Shown: piece by piece, positions 20,002 to 30,716 of the stretch | Numbering within the stretch: the first letter of the stretch is position 1 | Layout: every line of letters starts with the position of its first letter | Source of the DNA: Diaporthe sp. PMI_573 | Taxonomy: Eukaryota > Ascomycota > Sordariomycetes > Diaporthales > Diaporthaceae | Length of the DNA stretch: 64,000 bases | NCBI GenBank assembly: GCA_021399435.1 | Contig: JAJTUP010000012.1 | Location: forward strand, 1-64,000 | Direction of reading: 5' to 3' | Notes under the pieces: generated by a model | Database searches by the model: none | What the model was told of the DNA's origin: nothing | What the model saw: only the letters and a program-made list of their open reading frames with translations | Position numbers and translations under genes: made by a program

Positions 20002-20123
20002 TATCCTCTAAGTATCTTTAAAACTAGCTAGGGATTCCTTCTCTACTAACTACTATATTTCCTATATTATTAAGGTTAGTGTTTAGTTTTTTAGCTAATT
20101 AGACAGTTAGATCTATTAATTAT

Positions 20124-20292
20124 TGTGACGGGTTTCGTATAGGCCAACTCTCTATAGGTCCGTAGCTAAGCTAGGTTCGATAAAGAAAGAAAGAAAAGAA
20201 GGGTGCTGTAGAAAGCACGGAATCCGCCTCTTTTGTAGTGGATTCCGGAGCTCTCAAGCTCCGGAGTCCGAAAACAGGCCCTGCCCGTAACA
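20124..20292 (-). repeat. LTR of the minus-strand gypsy element (3' LTR)
   Basis: On the minus strand it begins TGTTACGGGCAGGGCC and ends CCCGTCACA, a 169-bp sequence with TG...CA ends. It lies immediately downstream of a purine-rich tract in the orientation of the degraded pol at 21.5-24.8 kb, as expected for the 3' LTR. It is much less RIPed than the internal region. No partner 5' LTR was found up to 26273. Confidence 0.65.
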
Positions 20293-23200
20293 TAACCCCC
20301 CTGCTCCCCCTTCACCTCCCCTTCTCTAGGCCAGGGTTAGAGGGCCTCACCTATTTAAACCCTTCGCTGCCAGCTACAAATTAATTCTCTTCCTTTTCTC
20401 CTAATAACCTATTTTCCCTTATAAGTATTTCTGATTAAAAACACATAATTTCCCTGGTACTAACAAGCAAAGTCCGCACCTTTTCGATTAATTCTTATTT
20501 ACAACTATAGTATCTATAGCCATCGTCTACCCTACCAAAACTAAGAAGTAAGTAAGTTTACAATATCCGCTTAATTTCCTATAAAAGCCTTTAGTAGACT
20601 AACGAAGTCCTCTAGTCTGCCAAATACCTATATTTCTGCTATATTTTAAATAGAGGCACTTATATCCTTTCCCTAGGCAAAAATGCTACCCTCCTAAAGT
20701 CCTGTAAGATCTACCGCAAAGCCAAGCATATATTCTTGATTTTCGTCCCAAAACATACAGAAATTGTCTAATTTAGGCGGCAAAGCTCTATTACCCAGCA
20801 CCCCTAATTATCTACAAGTTCTAGGAGCACTATAAGGATATAGGCAAGAAGGGTCACCCCGCCTAGGTATAGTTTTCTATCTCAAAAAGCACAGATTCTA
20901 CTAATTCCAATAAAACAACCATTTTAAGAAACTTTGCGCTACCTATTGCACTATATTGTAGGCTAAAAAGGATAGAGCATTCCTGCCGTAAGTCCACCTA
21001 TTTTAGTACAATTTCCAGGCTATAGCTAACAAAAATCCAGTAGTTACACTATTACCTATTTCTCTAGTCCTATAGTCCAGCATACTAACGCCAAAAACTA
21101 GGACTTTTCCAGTATCTTCGTCTAGGTTTCTATAGTTTATCGGTTGTTTTCCAGGGTAATAATAGGTTTTTCTAGTTTAATTATTTCAGGCAGTTTCCTA
21201 TAGCTTTTTGCCAAGCCTCTATAGCTATTAGGGCAGCTTTCTATAGTATAGGTTAGCAAAATAAATAAGACAACTTAAGCTGTCTTACGGTAAATTTATC
21301 TATCCCCCTTTTTGACTTCTATGCCTAATTATATAGAAATCCAGTATCCTACACCAAAAATTATCCTTTGCCCTCCCCATAGCATGTTTTTCTCACCCCT
21401 TTTTGTTTTCCTAGCGTCTCTTTCTCTCTATTCTTTCCTCCCTCCTCCTTTTCACACTTAAGGCTGCAGATTTCTATTATTTTCCTTATTTCTTTAGCCT
21501 CTTTGTATACACCAAATAGGCTTCTACTAGCTTATTTGTAACTTCTGGATCCCCATACTATCGCTTAAAATCGTCCCAAGCCATAGTTTCTACCAGGTTT
21601 TTTAGATTTATCCAGTTAGGATCCTTATAGCCTACCCACTTTACTAGTCCCTTACACCTATACCCCCTTTCTATTCTCCAAGTATATACATATAACAGCT
21701 TTTCTACAAAGTATTTCTAATAGCTCTTAATAGTTACAGCTAGGGGCTAGTAATCCTCTTAGATCTAGCCGGGAAGCAGGTCATTAGCTGCATAATATAA
21801 GAGCTCTACATAGATTTTGGTCTGCCTCCCGTCAGGAAAACCTAATATCTCGGCCACCAATAAGAACACTATACATTCTACCCTAAATTTTACATACTTT
21901 TAATTAAGTTTCTTTTTATGCCTTAGTATATAGTAATTTTTAAGGTTTACCTATACTAAGTCTCTTTTCTAAAAGTAAGGCGCTATTAATTGCTTTCTAT
22001 TTACTGCAGATTCCTGCTTCTAGGCCATAGTAGCTATTATAGCTTAGCAGAGATCAGAGATTTATTATAGTTTTCTTATAAAGTTATTAGCCCTAGCCTC
22101 TAGTAACGACTTTAAGTAGGTTATATCCTTTGGTCCCTTAGAAACCGCGATAATTAGGTCGGATATATACCCCTTTATTGCTTAGAAAGTAGACATTTCT
22201 ATACTAGCGTTTACTCTATAGTTAAGCGCTATCTGAGATGTTAGTAGCCATTCGGCCTAGTCTTTTTAGTTTCCTACTATAAAAGCCGCCAGATATGCCT
22301 TAATTTTCTAGTTTATCCTCTCTAGACCTCTATCTATCTCAAGATAGTATGCAGTACTAAGACATTATTTAATCTACAGTAGTCGACATATATACTTCTA
22401 GAAACAGCTTACCTAATTTAGGCCCCAGTCTAATATAATAGCCCTAGGCCAACTATAATACTATACCTAATACTATATAAAGCATTCTATATATGCTTTA
22501 ACGTCTATAGAGACTATAGGTTCCAGCACTATTTCCTTGCTAAATTAATTATAATAACCTAGAGATAACGGCATTTTTTGGCTTTTAGAATCCTAGTAAA
22601 TTTATTTCCTTTAGAGGCAGAAAGTTTAGTTATAAAGTTTATAACGATTTTCCTATAATATTAGTCAGGTACCGGCAGCAATTTAAAGAAAGCCTTATAC
22701 ACTTTCCTCTATACTTTACTCTACTATATATATTATAGTTTCTTAAAAACTGCTATACCCTTTAATATAAAAGCAGCTAGTAAAAGTACTAACTAACTGC
22801 GAAAATTGTACCTTCTTATCTAAAATATCTGTTAATTAAGAAATTATAGGTTTTCTAAATAATCTTTGTCTAAAAAATATCGGCTTTCAGATCCTTACCT
22901 ACAGATTTCTTATAATCTTCTTCTATAGTAACGGGGGCGCCTAGGATCTATAGCTTATTACAGTAATAAAGACGTCTTTAGAAGTTAATATAGTATTTGC
23001 CGATTTATATATAGAGTTTTAATATAGGGTCTAGGCCTTCTCTTCTTTATAGAACTGCTTGGTAAACCTCTATATATCTCATATTATTTTATACTACTTC
23101 TGGCTATAACTCTTAAAGTTTCTAGTCTTTAAATACCTTAAGCTACTATAGGCTTTCCTTTTCTCCTGTAACTTATAATAAATTAAAGCACTACTAACCT

Positions 23201-26200
23201 AGGGCAGATTTCGGAATTAACTATATAATTCTTACTTTCTTGTCTTTAGAATTTATCTTGTCTTGGTCTCTTCTAGAGAGGACATCTAGGACAGTTGCCT
23301 TCCAGCCGGGTCGGTATACTAAATTAAATGGAAATTCGGCCAAAAGCTCTATATATTGCGCTTAACGTTTCAAAAGTCTTTACTTAGTTATAAATCTTTT
23401 AAGATTTTTATAATCCAAAAGAATTATAAATCTGTCTACGCTTTTTAACTCGGCCCTCTATTACTATAAGTAGTCTACAATTGCTAGCATTTCCTTGTCG
23501 GCAATATAGTAGTTTCGCTTAGCTGCCGTTAGTTTCTAAGAGTAAAAGGCTACAGGCTTTATCTTCTTATTAACCTTATACAAGAGTATACCCCTAAGGC
23601 CCCAGCCGCTATAATCGGCCTTAAGTAGCGTCCTTTTATTTAGATTCTACTATATTAGAACCAAAGCCCTTAAAAATACATCTTTTAAGGCCTTAAACGT
23701 ATATTAATGCTTAGCCTACCACTTAAAGGCTGCCCCTTTGCCGGTTAGCACTATTAGTAGTATAGCCTTTATAGAGTAATCCTTAATAAACATATAATAG
23801 AAGTTAGCAAACCCTAGAAAACTTTAGACCCCCTTTTATAACTTTAGTATTTCCTACTAGTCAATAGCCTAAATTTTCTTAGGATCCGACATAATTTCTA
23901 TATCTACTACTATAATAAACCCGAGATATTTAACCTTCTTCTAGGCAAATTTACTCTTATCTAGGTTAAGATAGAGGCCGTACTAAGCCATTTAGTAGAA
24001 TACCTTTCTGACTTTTTCTAAATGCTGCTTACAGGATCCGCTTGTATAGATTAAGACATTATCTATATATACCAAATAGTACTTATCTAGCAGATCTTGT
24101 AAGACTATATTAATATAACGCTAGAAAGTAGCTAGTATGCTGCAAAGACCGAAAGGCATAACTAGCTACTCAAAAAGCCTATACTATATCCGGAAAGCCA
24201 TTTTCTACTTATGTCTTTCCGCAATATAAATCTTGTAAAATACTTAGACTATGTCGACCTTTGTAAACTATGTAGCCTTCGTTAGGTTCCAAAGGGTCTC
24301 CGATATTAGAGGAAGGGGGTACCGGTCTGTCCTTATAATAGCGTTAAGGGCTCGGTAGTTATAGTAAAAGCACAGCCATCCTCCCGGCTTCCGCATAAAG
24401 ATAACCGGAGATCCCGCCTTGCTGCTACTTGCTTAGATAAATCCCTTGTCTAGGAGATCTCTTAGAGTTTTCTTTAGCACTAGTAACTCCTCTCGCAATA
24501 TATTGTATAGCGGTCTAAAAGGAATAGAAACTTCTCTTCTATAGTTATCTTTTTTAAGGTTAATTTTATAGTCTACGCCAGGCTTATATAGATTTAGCTT
24601 ATCTACTTTTTTCTTTATAAAAAGCAGTAGTAAATTGTGGAATTTCTCGGGGATTTTATTATAAAGTTTGGCCTCTATTTTTGGCTCCTTAGTCTGGAAA
24701 GCTTTATTTATATTCTCTATTAATACTGCAAAAAGCATAAGCTCTGCCGCAAATTTCCTATAAGACTTTTTAATTCTTTGTAAATAGGATATAAAGGTTA
24801 AACCTATAATATACGTAGCCTCTTCCAATTTCTTTACTCTGCCTGACTTTTTTTAAAGGCTTATATAAGGTATCTAGGTATCTGCCCGGCTATACTATAA
24901 TTCCTTGTGGTAAGGGACGAAATATACTTTATTAGTAGCCAACTATAGTTTCTCTAAGACTAGTAGAAATTCTAACTAGGGAATTATATAGATATAGGCT
25001 AGTTCTCTATAGCCAGCGATTTCTAGGCAAAACCTTAAAATTTTCTTGGTATAAATATTAGATACTCCTAGTATTGCTTCTTTTATAGATCTTAGCTTAA
25101 TCGACTAAATAGGCAGCCCTATTTACTCGGCCACCTTCTTATTTATTATAGCAAAATATTTACAGCCTTTATCTACTAGGGCGACTTTCTGATTAATATT
25201 GTTAATAATTGTATAAACAAGTATAGATTCTAGTTTGGCTACTTAAGGTATTATCTATATATAAATGTCTTTGTCTTATTCTAAAACCTAACTTTTTCTT
25301 AGAGCTAGTCTTTTTCCAAGTCTAAAGCCTTAGATACCTCTTTCCATTTATCGGCCAGCTTAGGCTTGACCATCTAGGTTATATTAAATCAGGCAGATAG
25401 AAGATTTTCTAATTAGTTTAAGTTTAGCAGAGAGGTATACAGATATTCTCTCTAAAAGTGTCCTAATGCTCTATAGCGGCTATATAATCCTTTCTAAAAG
25501 CATGCCTCTCGCTTTTTCTTTAAGACCTATTTAGCTCTCTAACATCAGTTAGTTAGGGTTGTCTTTCCTAACGTCTAGATATATTTTCCGCTCTTATTAC
25601 TTCTTAAGCCACCTTTCTCTAGTCAGTTTATATATATAGTAACATCCCTATTATAGTTAACTATTTCTACTTCCTTAGTTGCAGACAAGTAGATACTAGA
25701 TGCTAGTTATACTAATACAGGAGCCGCATCTATAGATACATAATTCCGTCTCCTTTATTAAGTTGCTAGCATCCTAAATTCGCTAGTTTGCTTAAATTGC
25801 CAGGCAACTTATTAAACTTCCTTTACATAATCTTTAAAAGCCAAAAGTAGAGATACGGCAATAAACTTACTTTTTAAAACCTCAGACATTCCCCACCGGA
25901 GCCAGATTATACGCAAGTTATTATCCTAGGTATACCCCCCGGCATACGCTAAGGCGCTCTTAAAGTCTACAATAAACTCACTGAAACACTGTCCTTCCCC
26001 TTGCCGGAGCTTTATTAGGTTGTCTTACCTCTTTTCTTTATACAGTACCGCTAAAAACATTTGATCTATATAGAAAATCAGCTTTCTCGAGTCAAAGTCC
26101 TTATTAATTTCCCTATTCTCCCAAAATACATAAATCTTTAATTTCTGTATATTTTCCAGGTACTTATAAAGACTATATTATGCTTCCGCATTGCCTCTAA

Positions 26201-26273
26201 TATAACCAGTAGGCCCGTCGACTTCTAACTTTAGAATGAAGGCTGCTCAGAAATTAGCATATTTATTAGGTTT
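20293..26273 (-). mobile_element. RIP-degraded Ty3/gypsy chromovirus, internal region
   Basis: On the minus strand, translation through stops shows in order: a gag-like region (about 26.2-25.3 kb, unresolved), a protease region, RT (24433-24828 is still open and contains PFRPLYNILREELLVLKKTL and LLDKGFI), then [29 protein letters not shown] and YIDNVLIYTSGS near 24070, RNase H (KLTAAKRNYYIADKEMLAIV near 23490-23540; RPGWKATVLDVLSR near 23285), a poorly resolved integrase region and a chromodomain (LVKWVGYKDPNWINLKNL) near 21595-21655. Stops are nearly all TAG/TAA. No product can be made. The 5' boundary is lost where repeat A3 is inserted. Confidence 0.8.
20296..20330 (-). promoter_or_regulatory. 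Polypurine tract of the gypsy element
   Basis: On the minus strand a run of purines (GGTGAAGGGGGAG followed by CAGGGGGG) directly precedes the 3' LTR start. This is the position and composition expected for the plus-strand priming site of an LTR retrotransposon. Confidence 0.6.
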
Positions 26274-26781
26274 TGTTAAACGGAAACGCTTGTGTGGGCG
26301 CTGCACGTAAGGAGTTACCCTAGACTTGGCACTGGATTTTATCTAAGTGCCCATGGGGCGTGCACGCCGGCAGATGAGTTTGGTGGCCGTGAGTCAATTT
26401 TTTGGGCTGTTTTAAGACCCTAACTTCGTACCTCTGCATTACCCTTATTTCTTACCCAAAAAGCATGTAACCTAGTTCATTAGATAGTCTGATTTCTGAA
26501 GTTTATCTGTATTTAGTTTGGTTACTGTCAGGGTTAGGGTTGGCTGGCTATTTAAAGCCAAAGATAGTAGGTCTGGGGGCCGAATTTTCCGGCCCCTCTA
26601 TTTGCGCACCAGAGCCAACCCTCGCGTGCCCAAGGGTAAGACAATGTCGGAGGAACTGTAAGGAGGGCTAACAGAAGCCTACTCGAATTTAATACAAAGT
26701 TGTCTAAACTACTTTCAAGCATTCTAACAAGGCCTCCAGGCACCTTACTGCTACCTGACCCATTTGATCCACTAACCTTCA
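26274..26781 (-). repeat. LTR-like dispersed repeat, subfamily A, copy 3
   Basis: An inverted copy of the repeats at 1137 and 5668. On + it starts TGTTAAACGGAAACGCTTG and ends GATCCACTAACCTTCA. Landmarks such as GGCGTGCACGCCCCATGGGC (inverse) and GCCGGAAAATTCGGCC are conserved. It forms the right boundary of the recognisable minus-strand gypsy element. No target duplication is evident. Confidence 0.72.
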
Positions 26782-27894
26782 GATAAGCAGATAGCTTAAC
26801 AAGGTCTATTAAGCCAACTAGTGTAATGGCTTCTAAACACACGTAGTAGCAGAGTATATACAGTTAAATAAAATTAGTTGAAAAACACAATAATAGATCT
26901 TTTAACCTTATACCAAGGAGGGATGCCTGGCTTTATTAACTTACTATTTAACTAGCTAGGTTATATAGGTAACAATATAGGTATTATAGGTATTATAGAT
27001 AACGTTTGGCAATACTTGGATCTAATAGTACTTATTTAGTACCCTTAAGTATATAGAAATAGTAACATATAGCAGTATGTTAGTTGGTATAATTATATTA
27101 ATTATTTGTATGGCGAACCTATAGTGTTTTTTAATTTAGGCACAGGGGCCAGCACGATTAGTCAGAAAAAGGTACGCGGCATCCGATTTAGGGTACGCGA
27201 ATATCCGCATTCATACTATATAATAGAATGCAGGGTATTGGCAAATGTCTTTACAATAGGTTCTGGCTCGATGGTTAGTTTCTACCCTCTGTAGCTGCAC
27301 GGCTTCCTTCTTGCTAAGTAGAAGATAAGCAAGCTTTAGGGCTTCCACAATGACATCGGAAAGTTTTCCCTTAAGCATATGGCTTTGTTATAACAATAAT
27401 GCAGTTGATATAATTATCAACAGGCTGTAGCTCTGCAAAGCTTTCGTCGCCCCATCAGTAGTTCACCATAGTTCTTAATATTGAACAGATTGACGTCCGC
27501 CTAATGACTGGGTTGAAAAGCCAAACTGAAACATAGTTCTGAGAAACACAAGCTGTTATCGGAGGTGGTCTCGGTTTGAACGGCAAGAGCGGCAAAGACG
27601 GCACAAAAATGCGACCCGCTTACAGTATCAGTCCATCTTCACTTTCTGTCCTCCCACATGTCTCTAAGGTGAGATTGCTGGCTGCGTCGCCCAATAATTA
27701 CCTCCGTGATCAAATGTGAAAGAAAGGCCTGAGGGGGATAAAGTAGGTAGTTGCGAACGTATTTATCTTCAATCAGAATTCAGGCGTGAAGTGGAGCTTG
27801 ATGGTCGAGGCTACTTTGAATGTCATGATTTGACGTGTATATTAGACTTCGGGAAGTCCAAGCCTTGGCCGCCTTGTTGGTGCCAGGCAGCCCA
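26782..27894. other. Boundary of the RIP island, no gene
   Basis: AT-rich DNA to about 27090, then a fall in AT content over some 500 bp into ordinary sequence. No intact gene or conserved motif was seen. Short open frames on + (27106-27294, 27716-27901) have no recognisable features and are not called. Confidence 0.45.
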
Positions 27895-28230
27895 GACCTA
27901 AGCGCCGTCGTCAGCCTGGGCAATAATCTTGGAAGTGGAGAAGTCGTTCATCCCGAGTATACTTGGAGACACGCCTTGGCAAACAGGCCATAGTGGAAAC
28001 AACTTGCCCAGAGAAAAAGAAAGAGTGGTCATGACCATTTGTCTGGTAAGATCTCCTGGCACCACACCGTCGGGAACGAGGCCAAGGACGTGATTGTAGG
28101 GCACGAGGGTTGGGACCTACTGGGCGGTGTGTTCAGAGATAACTCGATTCGGAAGCTGAGTTAGGTGGCGATATCTCGCCCAGCCTTGGGAGACATCCTC
28201 AAGCTTGACAAGAGCCATTGGCTTCACTTG
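27895..28230 (-). pseudogene. Unrecognised minus-strand coding remnant
   Basis: A minus-strand frame reads MALVKLEDVSQGWARYRHL, then, after one in-frame TAG near 28112, VPTLVPYNHVLGLVPDGVVP and SLGKLFPLWPVCQGVSPSIL, and ends at a natural stop near 27899. The composition and the single stop look like a recently disabled gene end rather than chance. I do not recognise the family. Confidence 0.3.
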
Positions 28231-28502
28231 GCTGTCTATCATCCACTCAATCCCAGGGGATGCATCTTATCAACCTCTGAGATGGTTGGCGCCCAGCTTC
28301 CTACCGTAATTCTGACTGTGGGAGGAGATATCGGTTAACACCGGTGCTCTGCAGGGCCGCCACCTCTTTTCAGATAAGACATGACCTGGCTGGCACATAC
28401 TATGGGCTCCTAGATGAGGCGTGCCCCCTCAGCTCCACTCGATTCTTTGAACTGATCTCTTTGATTCCAGCCATTACAACTGCATAGCCTTGCAATCAAG
28501 AG
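28231..28502. other. Upstream region of the symporter gene
   Basis: 272 bp before the symporter start. A pyrimidine-rich stretch and CAAT-like elements occur, but nothing decisive. Confidence 0.3.
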
Positions 28503-30061
28503 ATGGGCAAAGAAAACGAGACGGGAGAGACGCGCGAGACCTGGCGGACAGACTCATCACGCTCAGTCGACGTCCAAGATGTCCCAGCAACCCCAGTCGT
28601 CGAGCCCAAGAAGCCCTGGTGGCACCCGATCAAAGAGCCTGGGTCGGCCCCCCAGATTGTCATTGCTGCGATAGTTGCCATTGCCATCGGCCTCGCTATT
28701 ACCAGCACCGTCCCCTCTATACCCAGGGCTTGCCCTGAGCTCCTCGAAATCCCAGGGACATCCTGGCTGAGAGCGTTGAGGGCTACTGGTGAGCAAATAT
28801 TCCCACGGATCAATGAGCACGTTTTTGTCACATATGCTGATATCCGTTGCGTAGTCCTGCCTCTGATCATCACTTCCCTCATTCTTGCGATCCAGTCACT
28901 CCGTGAACTGGGTAGCGGCAATGGCGCACGCATTGCGAAATGGACTCTGGGTTACTACCTCATCACCACGATTATCGCTATTGTGTTCTCCATCTTGGCT
29001 GTGTCACTCGGTTGGTCGCGCCTAATGACGCCAGTTGAAGGCCAAGCCGCACAACCCACCACGCCCGATCTCGAGACCAACGAAGACACCCCTGAAGAGC
29101 CTCACGAAGCTGTAGTCACCTTGTTCAAGTCGCTGATACCACAGAACATATTCAGTGCCCTGGCTGAAGATAGCTTGCTGAGCGTGATGGTGATAAGTAT
29201 CGTCGTGGGCTGCCTCCTCAAGCGTGACAGTCCCATCCTCAGAGTTGTCAAGGAGATCGAAGAGATGGTCATCAAAATCATAGTTTTCCTCATCAAGCTC
29301 GCCCCGGTCGGTGTCTTCTTCCTCATCCTACCCAACATGTTCCGGCTGGACATTTCAGAGATTGGGCAGAACCTTGGTGTGTTGATCGGGGCGGCACTGT
29401 CGGGGATGTTCTTCCACCTGTTCGTCACTTTATCGATCATCTTTGCCGTTTTGGTGAAGGAAAACCCTTACACCTTCTTCATGCGTATCTCGCCGGCCTG
29501 GATGACAGCCTGGGGCTCTGCAAGCTCCGCTGCTACGCTACCGGTCACTATGCGGACGACGTTGGCGCAGGGAGTTCCGGTGACTGTGACCAAGTTCGCA
29601 GTACCAGTTGGGTGTCTTGTCAACATGGACGGGTAAATGAATCTCTTGAACACCCTTGTCTGTCATGAGCTAATATAGGCAGAACCGCTATTTATTTCCC
29701 TGTTGTGGTAACCTTTATGGCTGCAACTCAAGGAGAATCCCTCGACGCAGCACAGTATGTGATCGTCATGTTGCTCTCTACGCTGGCAACAATCGGGGCT
29801 GCGCCAATCCCTAGCTCTTCACTCGTCCTCACGGTGATGATCTGCGAGGCTATAAATCTCGATGTCACGGGGATGTTTGCCGTCGTCATTGCTATTGACT
29901 GGTTTTTGGATCGTTTCAGAACTGCAGTCAACGTCTGTGGTGATTGTTATGCGGCCAAGGTGGTGGCGGCGATGACTGGTATCAAAGACAGTGACGACGA
30001 ATACGACGCGGATGTAGTTGATGGCGTTGCAGTGAGAAGGGACGGTGACGAGCAAGCCTGA
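28503..30061 (+). CDS. Sodium/proton:dicarboxylate or glutamate symporter (DAACS family)
   Basis: A polytopic plasma-membrane carrier of about 502 residues that takes up C4-dicarboxylates or acidic amino acids with a cation. Exon 1 is 28503-29632 and exon 2 29683-30061. The acceptor AGGCAG rejoins GG|A so that the conserved motif reads NMDGTAIYFP. The serine-rich hairpin motif SSAATLP (about residues 342-348) and DWFLDRFRTAVNVCGD, with substrate and cation ligands, are diagnostic of SDF-family transporters. The N-terminus is cytosolic and charged (MGKENETGETRE), the C-terminus acidic. A loop near residues 180-205 rich in Pro, Thr and Glu lies between early membrane segments. Its direct neighbour on the same strand is an MFS pump. 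Substrate is not predictable from sequence. Confidence 0.92.
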
Positions 30062-30716
30062 GATATTTCGGGCATTTACTATCCCAACCTTTGACTCAAG
30101 AGCCTACCAAATTTGGTGCTACAGTAGTATCTTAAGAAGAAAAGCAACTGCTAGTGTATTTGAATCTCACACGATTTTCTCCGCCCCCAAGAAGAGAAAA
30201 AGAAATCAGCAATTCGACCTTCTGACGTTGTTTATCACTGATATGGTTGATGTTGTAATATGTAAATCATCCAACATACACTAGAGGGCCCCATGAAACA
30301 ATTGCCTCAAAGCTTCGCTGAGGGTCATATGTATGAGCCTGCTGTGGGCATGGATGGGGAGATGCCATTTGCTTAAACAATGTGGAACCATCCTTCAGCA
30401 TGTCGGATGGTTCCGAGCCAGACTGTCGGGTTTTCCGTAGCGCTGCACACCAGTCCGGTCCGGGGTACTAGCTGCTGCGTTCTCCAACCACGCCGGTGCA
30501 ACATAGAACCGGGAAGAAATAAGTCTAGTTGAGGCTTGGGCTCTAATATATGAGAGAAAGCGTGCAACACGATGATATGGTGAGTGGGGTTGACTTCTTT
30601 GGCTATAGGAAGCAGACAAGCCCCTTATTTTCGTAGAGCATGAGATACCCCCAAGTCTACCACTTACACCACACCAGTAGACAACACGTAGTAAACTCAG
30701 CGCTTCCTTCCTTGTC
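30062..30716. other. Intergenic between symporter and MFS genes
   Basis: 655 bp of ordinary composition. No conserved frame or RNA gene was seen. It should hold the symporter 3' UTR and MFS promoter. Confidence 0.5.

Noticed and set aside
24433..24828. A functional gene for the 131-codon open frame
   Set aside because: It is the N-terminal part of a gypsy RT whose remainder is full of stops; annotated within the dead element.
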